From UBA668 sp038234785 (lineage in GTDB: Bacteria; Actinomycetota; Acidimicrobiia; Acidimicrobiales; Ilumatobacteraceae), in the NCBI GenBank assembly GCA_038234785.1, contig JBBQTC010000003.1:56538-120537 (forward strand): a DNA stretch of 64,000 nt, written 5' to 3'. The translations under genes were made by a program, and so were the position numbers. Numbering within the stretch: position 1 is the first letter of the stretch; each line of letters begins with the position of its first letter. Of this stretch, positions 44,942 to 52,256 are shown piece after piece. Under the pieces are notes generated by a model that was not told where the DNA came from, searched no databases, and saw nothing but the letters and a program-made list of their open reading frames with translations.

Positions 44942-45720
44942 GCTCGCTGGGCTTCGAGTGCCTCAACGTGATCTACGGGTCGCGCGAGGCCGTGCACGCG
45001 CTCAACGAGTCGGTCAAACCGGGGGAGTGGTTGTGCCTCATCGGCCCCAACGGCGCCGGCAAGTCGAGCGTGCTGCGGGCCGTCGCCGGGCTGGTGCCGC
45101 ATCGCGGCATCATCACCGTCGACGGTGCGCCGCTGTCGATGCGGTCACCGCGGCGTCGAGCGGCGATGGTCGCCTACGTGCCGCAGTCGCCGCTGATGCC
45201 CGACGACATGACCGGTACGGAGTACGTGCTCCTCGGCCGTAACCCGTATGTCGGATACTTCGGGAGCGAGACCAAGCACGACCGCTCGCTGGTGGCCGAC
45301 GTGTTGCATCGTCTCGACCTGCAGGAGTTCGCCGATCGGCGACTCGGCACGCTGAGCGGTGGCGAGCGGCAGCGACTGGTGATCGCGCGGGCGATCGCGC
45401 AGGAGGCTCCGATCCTGCTCCTCGACGAGCCCACGAGCGCGCTCGACATCGGCCACCAGCAGCAGGCACTCGAACTGGTCGACCGGCTCCGTCGCGAGCA
45501 CGGCCTCACCGTGGTGTCGGCGATGCACGACCTCACCCTCGCCGGGCTGTACGCCGACCGCCTCTCGCTGCTCCACCAGGGTCATGTGGTGTCCACCGGC
45601 TCCGCCGCGCATGTGCTGCGCCCCGAGACGCTCAGCGAGTTCTACGGCGTCAGCGTCAGCGTGCACCACGAGCCCGACGGCACCGTCGTCGTCGTGCCGC
45701 GAAGGTCCAGCACCGCGTAA
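44938..45720 (+). CDS. btuD: Corrinoid ABC transporter ATP-binding protein, BtuD/FepC type
   Basis: 260 residues. Walker A LIGPNGAGKSSVLRAVAGL near 35-50, Q-loop VAYVPQSPLMPDDM, signature LSGGERQRLVIARAIAQE, Walker B ILLLDEPTSALDIGHQ and the H-loop in VVSAMHDLTLAGLYADR. The ATG overlaps the btuC stop (ATGA). Last gene of the riboswitch-controlled uptake operon; no clear terminator follows. Confidence 0.92.
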   Translation: MSSLGFECLNVIYGSREAVHALNESVKPGEWLCLIGPNGAGKSSVLRAVAGLVPHRGIITVDGAPLSMRSPRRRAAMVAYVPQSPLMPDDMTGTEYVLLGRNPYVGYFGSETKHDRSLVADVLHRLDLQEFADRRLGTLSGGERQRLVIARAIAQEAPILLLDEPTSALDIGHQQQALELVDRLRREHGLTVVSAMHDLTLAGLYADRLSLLHQGHVVSTGSAAHVLRPETLSEFYGVSVSVHHEPDGTVVVVPRRSSTA

Positions 45721-45794
45721 GTGTGCGTGCCCCATGCGTGGGTGTCATCCTTGGCGGAGTGGACGATGACACTCAGGCTCGTGAGGCCGGACCC

Positions 45795-46310
45795 ATGGCC
45801 CTCGTAGATGTGGAGCTTTTCGTGTCGAGCGGAGCTCCACGAACGGCGTTCTCTGAACGGCTCACCGATGTCGGGTCAGTCCCCATGTTCGACCTGGACC
45901 TCGGAGTGCTTCGCGCGGCTGGTTGGGTCATCGACGGGACTGGGATGCGACCGCCGGAGGGTTCATCGGCGTCCGTCAGCCCGCCTCCTCACCCGTATGC
46001 CCTCGGTCCGAAGTGGATCGGCGAGAACTGCTGGCGCGCCGACTTCGGTCACGGGCTGACCGGCATCGTGGATCACGATTGGTGTGACGCTGTTGTCGCG
46101 ACTGGTCTGGGCGTCGCATCCGGCGTTCCGGTGGACGATGAGTCGGAGCACCCGCCGATGATGATCACGAGCATCGTGAGGATGACGAGAGCTGAGCACC
46201 TTCGCACCCGGACAGAGTGCCCGAACCGAGCGCCGTTGTCCAGCGGCCTAACGGCAGCTCTGGGCGGTGCAGTCAGTCGAGCGCGGCCAGTAGTGCGGCG
46301 GAGTTCTTAG
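45795..46310 (+). CDS. Hypothetical protein
   Basis: 171 residues from ATG 45795; an in-frame GTG at 45723 would add 24 residues. I do not recognise a family. The middle part (HPYALGPKWIGENCWRADFGHGLTGIVDHDWCDAVVATGL) looks like a folded protein with codon use somewhat less GC3-rich than neighbouring operons. The last 30 or so codons run through repeat copy A and overlap the convergent ankyrin gene by 38 bases, so the 3' end may have been extended when the array inserted or expanded (speculative). Confidence 0.4.
   Translation: MALVDVELFVSSGAPRTAFSERLTDVGSVPMFDLDLGVLRAAGWVIDGTGMRPPEGSSASVSPPPHPYALGPKWIGENCWRADFGHGLTGIVDHDWCDAVVATGLGVASGVPVDDESEHPPMMITSIVRMTRAEHLRTRTECPNRAPLSSGLTAALGGAVSRARPVVRRSS
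46218..46270 (-). repeat. Array element A, after the ankyrin gene
   Basis: Minus-strand blocks: CCGCCCAGAG-CTGCCG, then CGCTGGACAACGG, then TCGGGCA. It begins 2 bases after the ankyrin stop codon. Internal symmetry includes GCCGTT/AACGGC and GCCC/GGGC. One of five related elements that alternate with small minus-strand genes. Confidence 0.65.
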
Positions 46311-46716
46311 CGATGTCCCTCGGCGATTCCCGAAGGCGTGTGCAGACCGCGTCCGGGTCAGCACCCGCCGCTACCAGTGGACGCACAAGATGGCCGTCAG
46401 CGACGGCAAAACCGTTCGACTCAGCGTCCCACTCGCTATCGAGCGCATGATGTAGGGCTGTCCAACCATCAGGAAGTGCGTAGTTCGGATCAGCCCCGGC
46501 GCTCAGAAGAAGCTCGAGCAAACCCACTCGATCATGTTCAGCGCACAACATGAGAGCCGACCACCGATAGGGCGGAGGAGCGTCAAGGACGGCGTTGGGC
46601 GACTCGCCGCAGGCGAGAAGAGCACGTAGCCCGTCGAGGTCGTCCTGAACGATCGCACGTCGCATCTCTTCACTCATCCAAGGCGTCTCGCGAGGTTCCC
46701 CATTTGCTTTCGGCAT
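46273..46716 (-). CDS. Ankyrin-repeat protein
   Basis: 147 residues from ATG 46716, or 134 from ATG 46677. Ankyrin repeats are clear: DLDGLRALLACGESPNAV, WSALMLCAEHDRVGLLELLLSAGADPNYALPDGWTALHHAL, and HLVRPLVAAGADPDAV. A stand-alone protein-interaction module; partner unknown. First unit (farthest left) of the repeat-bounded gene array. Confidence 0.8.
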   Translation of the reverse strand: MPKANGEPRETPWMSEEMRRAIVQDDLDGLRALLACGESPNAVLDAPPPYRWSALMLCAEHDRVGLLELLLSAGADPNYALPDGWTALHHALDSEWDAESNGFAVADGHLVRPLVAAGADPDAVCTRLRESPRDIAKNSAALLAALD

Positions 46717-46726
46717 CCGCGCAGAT

Positions 46727-46775
46727 TGCCCCGGGCTGGAGCGTTCCGTCAATCGCACACTTCGGCAGGTATGCA
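46727..46775 (-). repeat. Array element D, between the lipoprotein and ankyrin genes
   Basis: The most diverged copy. Minus-strand blocks: GCATACCTGCCGA, then GCGATTGACGGAACG, then CCCGGGGCA. It ends 10 bases before the ankyrin ATG and starts 44 bases after the lipoprotein stop. Confidence 0.5.
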
Positions 46776-46819
46776 CGACTCCCGGAGTGCCGTCGGAGGC
46801 GGTCGGCGCTGAGGAATGC

Positions 46820-47212
46820 CTACGGTCGGGTCGTGGTCGGAGTGTTCTGCTCGACGAGGCTCACACAATCAGCCGCGAACGTTGTGCGCACCAACTCGGA
46901 CTTCAATCGCACGATGTCGAACTCCCGCACCAACGGCTCACCGTCGTCGACACTGATCGCGAGAAAGTACGCCGTCGGATGAGCCGCCGCGTTCTCGATC
47001 ACAGAGATCTCCCGTCCTTGACCGGAGGGGACCTCGATCGCGCCGGAACTCAATCGCTCGATCGCGATCTCGGCGGTATGCGCCGCCTCGGCGTGGATCG
47101 GCCGAGCGCACTCGTTGTCAACCCACACCCCGAAGGCCGAGTCCCCGACCTCGGCACCGACCGAACACCCCACAACCACCAGGACACACACCACAACGAG
47201 CAACCGAACCAT
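46820..47212 (-). CDS. Putative small lipoprotein
   Basis: 130 residues starting MVRLLVVVCVLVVVGCSVG, a short lipoprotein signal with the modified cysteine at about residue 16. The remainder (VDNECARPIHAEAAH, IEVPSGQGREISVIENAA, YFLAISVDDGEPLVREFDIV) suggests a small beta-rich domain exported to the membrane surface. No family recognised. A GGGGG-GGGCGG purine-rich stretch precedes the ATG. Second unit of the array. Confidence 0.6.
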   Translation of the reverse strand: MVRLLVVVCVLVVVGCSVGAEVGDSAFGVWVDNECARPIHAEAAHTAEIAIERLSSGAIEVPSGQGREISVIENAAAHPTAYFLAISVDDGEPLVREFDIVRLKSELVRTTFAADCVSLVEQNTPTTTRP

Positions 47213-47254
47213 CCGCCCACCCCCGTCGATTCTCCGCTCCACGACGACCCACAC

Positions 47255-47306
47255 TGCCCGACGACGGTCATCGTGTCCAGCGAGCAGAGCGGCAGATCTG
47301 GCGCTC
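47255..47306 (-). repeat. Array element B, between hypothetical and lipoprotein genes
   Basis: Minus strand: directly after the TGA stop come GCGCCAGATCTGCCG, then TCGCTGGACACG, then GTCGTCGGGCA. The stop codon of the gene at 47305-47766 abuts it. It shares TGCCCGA, GTCCAGCG and CGGCAG (plus-strand sense) with copies A and C. Confidence 0.65.
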
Positions 47307-47766
47307 ATTGCGTGTTGTGTTCTCGTGCGATCCTGGCTGCCCGCAGGACAGCGAGGCCCACGACCTTCGCGTCTCCATCGCGGAGTTCCTCTCTCGCGTC
47401 CACCAGTGCGCTGAATCCTCGTCCGTCACGTCGCATCGGAGTGACCGTGATGGCATCACCGCGTTGGACGTCGACGAGCACTGCAGGGGCGATGAAAGCC
47501 TTCCACGTCTTCACCACTGCAAGGTCGAGTAGAGGTGCAATGGCCTCGGAACGAAGCGTCGAGAACTCGTTGCGCTCCGGATGACGCACGATCCGAGGAG
47601 CGCTCGCCAAGCGCCGAAGAATCGCTGCACCGATCTGCTCCTGCTCATCGATGCGCACGAACTCCCACTCGTTGGACTCCATCCACACGCCAACGGTCGT
47701 GCGATCCGAAGCGGTAATGTAGGCGCCTTCTGGACGAACGTAGGCGACCACGAGAGCATCCGACAT
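47305..47766 (-). CDS. Hypothetical protein
   Basis: 153 residues, ATG 47766. No family recognised. It begins MSDALVVAYVRPEGAYITAS and has alternating hydrophobic and charged stretches consistent with a small alpha/beta protein (FVRIDEQEQIGAAILRRLASAP, AVLVDVQRGDAITVTPMRRDGRGFSALVDAREEL). No signal peptide or membrane segment. Third unit of the array; its size and lack of relatives fit a mobile cassette. Confidence 0.55.
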   Translation of the reverse strand: MSDALVVAYVRPEGAYITASDRTTVGVWMESNEWEFVRIDEQEQIGAAILRRLASAPRIVRHPERNEFSTLRSEAIAPLLDLAVVKTWKAFIAPAVLVDVQRGDAITVTPMRRDGRGFSALVDAREELRDGDAKVVGLAVLRAARIAREHNTQ

Positions 47767-47779
47767 AGGCGGCGCATAG

Positions 47780-47827
47780 TGCCCGACCTGGGCGGCGTTG
47801 TCCAGCGCCAGATCGGCAGGTAGGCGC
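47780..47827 (-). repeat. Array element C, between Imm33-like and hypothetical genes
   Basis: Minus strand: immediately after the TGA of the Imm33-like gene come GCGCCTACCTGCCGA, then GCGCTGGACAACGCC, then AGGTCGGGCA. The outer parts pair: GCC-t-ACCTG with CAGGT-cg-GGC; the inner part has GGCG/CGCC. It ends 13 bases before the next ATG. Confidence 0.7.
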
Positions 47828-48178
47828 TCAGACGCTGTGATCGAGAAGGGACGGGTCGAACCAGACGTCCTCGTGGCCGGGCGCGATCAGGAAGCGCCAG
47901 CCCTCAGCGAGGCCGAGCATCGGTAGGACCTCGGGGCATCGGCCAACCAAGTGTCGGGCGTGTGTGGGCTTGAAGAAGTCCGGCTCGGCACTGAGGTGTT
48001 CACCAGCCCAGATGAACCAACCCGACGTTTCACCGAGGCTGTGCCGCAGCCCGTTGAGCGGGTAGGAACCAGCTGCCACGTTCTCGGCGACGCCCACGAT
48101 CGAGGCGCCCGGGGTGTCCACGAATGCCGCTCCGTGCCGCTCGCACACAGCCTTCATGTCGTCGAGGAGGCCACCCAC
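47828..48178 (-). CDS. Imm33/DUF2185-like immunity-type protein
   Basis: 116 residues. The C-terminal two-thirds match the pattern of the DUF2185/Imm33 family: SGWFIWAGEHLSAEPDFFKPTHARHLVGRCPEVLPMLGLAEGWRFLIAPGHEDVWFDPSLL. Such proteins are found as immunity partners of polymorphic toxins or as stand-alone copies. No toxin is adjacent. GTG 48178 lies 7 bases after TAGGGT, so it may carry its own promoter, unusual for a cassette. Fourth unit of the array. Confidence 0.7.
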   Translation of the reverse strand: MGGLLDDMKAVCERHGAAFVDTPGASIVGVAENVAAGSYPLNGLRHSLGETSGWFIWAGEHLSAEPDFFKPTHARHLVGRCPEVLPMLGLAEGWRFLIAPGHEDVWFDPSLLDHSV

Positions 48179-48192
48179 CGACCCGACCCTAA

Positions 48193-48248
48193 TGCCCGCT
48201 ATGGGCGCAGTCCGTCAAGCGGCTGGCTCACCGAAACAGGCACGTGCG
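48193..48248 (-). repeat. Array element E, upstream end of the array
   Basis: Minus strand: directly after the TAG stop of the HNH gene come CGCACGTGCCTG, then GCCGCTTGACGGAC, then AGCGGGCA. It is 6-8 bases longer than the others and ends 14 bases before the Imm33-like GTG. Confidence 0.5.
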
Positions 48249-49532
48249 CTAGGCGGCGGAAAGTTCGGCGAGGCTGATCCGGCGGACGATCCAGCCGATC
48301 TCGGACCCGTCGGGTCGGTAGGTGTGCCAGATGCCCTCGTCGTCACGCCAGGTGCGGTAGCCCGCGTTCTTCCACCGGTTGTGGTGGGCGCAGATCGGTG
48401 CGCCGTTGCCGATGGCGGTGGGGCCGTCGTGGGCGAACGGCACCACGTGGTCGGCCTGGCAGTGACGGGCCGGGCGATCACAGCCCGGCCACAGACATCG
48501 GCGGCCGCTGAGCAGCACGGCCTCGCGGAGCGGCCCGGTGAACAGCCGGCTCCGCCGACCCATGTCGAGGACGACCCCGGTGCTGTCGAGGACGACCCGG
48601 CGCACGTGGCCGACGCAGGCCGCGACGACGACCTCCGCGGGGTCGAGCACCTCACCCCGGTCGGTCTCGCAGTGCCGCTGCGCGGCGCCGCGCGGATCGA
48701 GCGGCGGGGGAGTGGCCCCGAGTGCGCGGGAGAGGTGGTGCTCGAACTGCTCCTGGTCGATCAGGATGTTGACGACGACGTCGCCGCCGCACTCCGCCGA
48801 GCCGGCCGCTGCGCGGAACAGCTGGTGCAGTGCGTCGAACCGGCGCTGGTCGGCGGTGCGTTCCATCAACCCGGGCGACATGCGGTCGCCGTGGACCGCT
48901 GCACCCGCATCCCAGTCGGCCCGGAACTCGGCCTCGCAGAACCGATCGAAGATCTCGCGCAACTGTGTGCCCTGTACGAGCCCACCTGCGGCGTCGAGGT
49001 AGCAGCGCTCGCCGACCAGCGTCAGGTTGGCACGCCGCTGGTCGTGTGCGCGCTCGTGCCGGTCGTGCGCGCCGTCGGCGTCGGCGAGCGATTCCCACTG
49101 GCGCAGCAGCGTGACGAAGTCGTCGTGATGCAGGGTGCGTGCGTGGTGGACGAGCAGTTCCTCGGACTCGAGCAGGTGCCGACGGACCCGAGGGTTGGAT
49201 GCCAGCGAGGCCAGCGCATGCATCTGCGCGACGCCGATGTGTCCTGCGACCGCGGCCGCCTCGAAGCTCGGCAGCAAGCGCATCACCTTGCCCAGACGGG
49301 CGATCCGTGAGGACTCGACCGCCGACCAGTTGCACGCTGCCCGACCCATTGCGGCCGACGTGCGATGGCCGTCGGTGCGGTGGCCGCGGACGGCGTCGGC
49401 TCGTGCCACGAAGGTGGCACATGCCGCCTCGGCCCGACGCCGCAGTGTGTCGAGCTCGCGCAGCGCAGCCTCGCGCTGGGCAGGAGTCATCGTTGCGATC
49501 TCCTCCGCACTCGGCACATCGAACGAACTCAT
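48249..49532 (-). CDS. DUF222 / HNH endonuclease domain protein
   Basis: 427 residues from ATG 49532. An N-terminal DUF222 helical region (with ARLGKVMRLLPSFEAAAVAGHIGVAQMHALASL) and a C-terminal HNH motif CLWPGCDRPARHCQADHVVPFAHDGPTAIGNGAPICAHHNRWKN. Unlike the copy at 23.4 kb, no SOS box is seen upstream. It is the right neighbour of the repeat-bounded array. The in-frame extension upstream of 49532 overlaps the divergent kinase gene and is not used. Confidence 0.85.
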   Translation of the reverse strand: MSSFDVPSAEEIATMTPAQREAALRELDTLRRRAEAACATFVARADAVRGHRTDGHRTSAAMGRAACNWSAVESSRIARLGKVMRLLPSFEAAAVAGHIGVAQMHALASLASNPRVRRHLLESEELLVHHARTLHHDDFVTLLRQWESLADADGAHDRHERAHDQRRANLTLVGERCYLDAAGGLVQGTQLREIFDRFCEAEFRADWDAGAAVHGDRMSPGLMERTADQRRFDALHQLFRAAAGSAECGGDVVVNILIDQEQFEHHLSRALGATPPPLDPRGAAQRHCETDRGEVLDPAEVVVAACVGHVRRVVLDSTGVVLDMGRRSRLFTGPLREAVLLSGRRCLWPGCDRPARHCQADHVVPFAHDGPTAIGNGAPICAHHNRWKNAGYRTWRDDEGIWHTYRPDGSEIGWIVRRISLAELSAA

Positions 49533-49570
49533 GGCACCATCTTCGCAAAGGGGTGTGACACAGTTTCCGA

Positions 49571-50377
49571 ATGGCTGCGAGGTCCGACCGAACGAACGAG
49601 ATCCAGCTGCAGGGCGGGATCGCGAACGCCGGCTCGGTCGTGAGGGTCGGCGAGCACGTCCTGCGCCCGTCCAATCCGCACACGCCGTCGATCCACCGCT
49701 TCCTGGGCTTCCTCGCGGCCGAAGGATTCGACGGGGCGTCCCAGCCGGTCGGCGTCGACCCGGACGGCCGCGAACGACTTCGCTTCGTCGACGGTGACGT
49801 GCCGTTGCCGCCCTACCCCGACTGGGCACAGACCGACGAGGCGCTCGGGTCGGTCGCTCGGTTGATGCGCCGCTTCCACGACGCTGCTCGCACGTACGAA
49901 CCGCTCGACGACACGTGGAGTGACGAGATGGCCGACCCGGACGGTGGGCCGATCGTCTGTCACAACGACGTCTGCCTCGAGAACGTGGTCTTCCGCGATG
50001 GTGAGGCGGTCGCGCTCTTGGACTTCGACTTCGCCGCGCCGGGCCACCCCGTGTACGACCTCGCCTGCTTCGCTCGAATGTGCGTCCCGATCGACGACGA
50101 CAGCCGGGTCAGGTTTGGGTGGACCCCGGCCGATCTGCCCCGACGGCTACGGCTCGTCGCCGACGAGTACGGGTTGACCGCCGACGAGCGTCAGCTGATG
50201 CTCGCCGCGCTCGACGGTTCCATCGCACGCGGCGGCGAGTTCGTCCGCAGGCGTGTCGAAGCGGGCGAGCAGAGCTTCATCGACATGTGGAGCTCGATGG
50301 GTGGCATGGCTCGATTCGATCGCCGCCGGGCCTGGTGGGCCGAGACCCGCACGCGCTTCGCCGACGCAATGCGGTAG
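49571..50377 (+). CDS. APH-family phosphotransferase
   Basis: 268 residues with the aminoglycoside-phosphotransferase-like kinase core: catalytic loop IVCHNDVCLENVVF (Brenner motif with Asp near 133) and metal motif ALLDFDFAAPGHPVYDLACFARM near 150. The substrate may be an antibiotic, choline, a sugar or an amino acid; nothing nearby decides. ATG 49571 is used. Confidence 0.82.
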   Translation: MAARSDRTNEIQLQGGIANAGSVVRVGEHVLRPSNPHTPSIHRFLGFLAAEGFDGASQPVGVDPDGRERLRFVDGDVPLPPYPDWAQTDEALGSVARLMRRFHDAARTYEPLDDTWSDEMADPDGGPIVCHNDVCLENVVFRDGEAVALLDFDFAAPGHPVYDLACFARMCVPIDDDSRVRFGWTPADLPRRLRLVADEYGLTADERQLMLAALDGSIARGGEFVRRRVEAGEQSFIDMWSSMGGMARFDRRRAWWAETRTRFADAMR

Positions 50378-50390
50378 CGCAGCGCGGACG

Positions 50391-52256
50391 TCAGCCGAGA
50401 CCGAGCACACGCTGGTAGAACGCGAGCTCGTGCTCAAGCGCGTGCTGGATGGTCTCGGCCTTGCGGAACCCGTGGCCCTCGCCCTCATACGGGTGGTACT
50501 CGCACTCCACGCCCTTGTCCCGCAGCGCGGCCACGATCATCTCGGCCTGGTTCGGGGGCACCACCATGTCGTCGAGTCCTTGGAATACGATCAGCGGGCG
50601 ATCGAATCCGTCGACGTGGTGGATCGGAGACCGCTCCTCGTACACCGATCGAGCCTCGGGCCACGGCCCGATCAGCCGGTCGGTGTAACGCGACTCGAAC
50701 TTGTGGGTCTCCTCCGCCAGCGCACTGAGATCGGCGATGCCGTACAGGCTGGCCCCCACCGCGAACACATCACGGAACGCCAACGCAGCCAGCACGGTGA
50801 ACCCACCCGCGGACCCGCCGCGGATCGCCAAGCGGTCAGCGTCGGCGAGGCCCTGGTGTGCCAACCACTCGGCCGCTGCGCAGCAGTCGTCGACGTCGAC
50901 CACGCCCCACTGCCCGTCGAGCTCGCCGCGCACCTCACGGCCGAAGCCGCTCGACCCGCCGTAGTTCACGTCGACGACGGCGAACCCGCGCGTCGTCCAG
51001 AACTGCACGTCGAGATCGAAGCTCGAACCCGCCTGCGATGTCGGTCCGCCGTGGATCATCACGATCAGGGGTGGTGACGACCCCGCCGGTGCCGCGACCA
51101 GATGGTTGGTCGGGGAGTAGTACACCCCGTGGGCGGTGCGCCCTCCCGTGGACGGGTACTCGATCGTGCGGCCGATGCTGATGTCCGCAGGGTCCAACGC
51201 GACCGGCGCGCCGGGGACCAGCACCGTCATCGCCGCCGGGTCGTCGAGCGTGAAGCGCACGATGGCGGGATGCCGGTCCGCGTAGCGCGCCAACGCGGTG
51301 ACGGTGCGGTCGTCGGCGTGCAGCGTCCATTGTCCGAGCGACGCCACGTCGGTCGCCGTGACGGCGCCGCCCACGTGGATGTCGCCGCCGATCGAGAACG
51401 CCGGCACACGGTCACGGGTGACCACGTAGTGGCGCGATCCGAACACCCAGGCGGGGTCGGCCACCTCTGCATCCACCGGGGCAGTCGCCGTGGTGGAGCC
51501 GTCTGCGGCGACGTGCCACACGTTCCACCAACCGGTGCGGTCGCTCACCACGTGCTCTCCCACCGGCTGCATCCACGAGCCGCCCGACGCGACGACACGG
51601 GGATGCGCGAGGCCACCGTCGTCGAAGCCCGCTTCCCACAGCGAGGTCTCGTTCCAGGGCATGTTCGGGTGATCCCACGCGATCCAACGGAGGCGGGACT
51701 CGTCGACGAATTGCGGCGACATCACGAAGTCGGCGCCCGAGAACAGCACCGTCGGAGTCGACGGTTCGAGCGCGCGCAGGCAGACGAGCTCGTTGCGGAC
51801 ATCGGTGGCCGCGGCCGAGCCGTGGGTCTCCATCACGCACACGATCCACCTGCCGTCGGGTGACCGGCGCAGGTCCGCGAACCGGACCGACCGAGCAGGA
51901 TCCGGGGCAGCGGTCAGCGCGACCGGTGGGGCGCCGTCGCGGATCACGTAGAGACGCTGGTCGGCGAAGTTGACGAACCAGACCGTCCCGTCGCGAACGA
52001 GCGCGGCGCCGCCGCCGTACTCGTGGACACCGCTGCGTGCGTTGAACCCGTCGGGCAACATGTCGGTGCGCGAGCCGTCCGGCCCCAACCGCACGATCTG
52101 GGTCCGACCGCCTTCGGCGGGGCGACCCTCGGACCAGTAGGTGCGGTCGCCGTCGACCCACACGTCGCCGAGGCGGGTCAGCCCCTCGGTGAGCATCGCC
52201 GGGCTGACGGGCGACGGCCAGGTGCCGAACGGTCTCAGATCTGGGGTTTGAACCAC
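50391..52256 (-). CDS. S9-family prolyl oligopeptidase-like peptidase
   Basis: 621 residues: an N-terminal beta-propeller (about 1-370; WAYW-type SEGRPAEGGRTQIVRLG, LRWIAWDHPNMPWNETSLW) and a C-terminal alpha/beta-hydrolase. The triad is visible: Ser in AIRGGSAGGFTVLAAL, Asp in GLDDMVVPPNQAEM and His in EGEGHGFRKAETIQHAL. Probably a cytoplasmic dipeptidyl or acyl-aminoacyl peptidase. The GTG start overlaps the zwf 3' end by 22 bases, so it is the third gene of gnd-zwf-peptidase. Confidence 0.9.
   Translation of the reverse strand: MVQTPDLRPFGTWPSPVSPAMLTEGLTRLGDVWVDGDRTYWSEGRPAEGGRTQIVRLGPDGSRTDMLPDGFNARSGVHEYGGGAALVRDGTVWFVNFADQRLYVIRDGAPPVALTAAPDPARSVRFADLRRSPDGRWIVCVMETHGSAAATDVRNELVCLRALEPSTPTVLFSGADFVMSPQFVDESRLRWIAWDHPNMPWNETSLWEAGFDDGGLAHPRVVASGGSWMQPVGEHVVSDRTGWWNVWHVAADGSTTATAPVDAEVADPAWVFGSRHYVVTRDRVPAFSIGGDIHVGGAVTATDVASLGQWTLHADDRTVTALARYADRHPAIVRFTLDDPAAMTVLVPGAPVALDPADISIGRTIEYPSTGGRTAHGVYYSPTNHLVAAPAGSSPPLIVMIHGGPTSQAGSSFDLDVQFWTTRGFAVVDVNYGGSSGFGREVRGELDGQWGVVDVDDCCAAAEWLAHQGLADADRLAIRGGSAGGFTVLAALAFRDVFAVGASLYGIADLSALAEETHKFESRYTDRLIGPWPEARSVYEERSPIHHVDGFDRPLIVFQGLDDMVVPPNQAEMIVAALRDKGVECEYHPYEGEGHGFRKAETIQHALEHELAFYQRVLGLG

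Noticed and set aside
46218..48248. Canonical integron attC sites in the accessory island
   Set aside because: The repeats lack paired RYYYAAC and GTTRRRY cores at their ends. GCCTAAC appears once (46246-46252) but with no matching GTTRRRY at the right distance. They are reported as attC-like only.
49533..49570. SOS box upstream of the second HNH gene
   Set aside because: No CGAAC-n4-GTTCG palindrome lies within the short gap or the adjacent coding starts.
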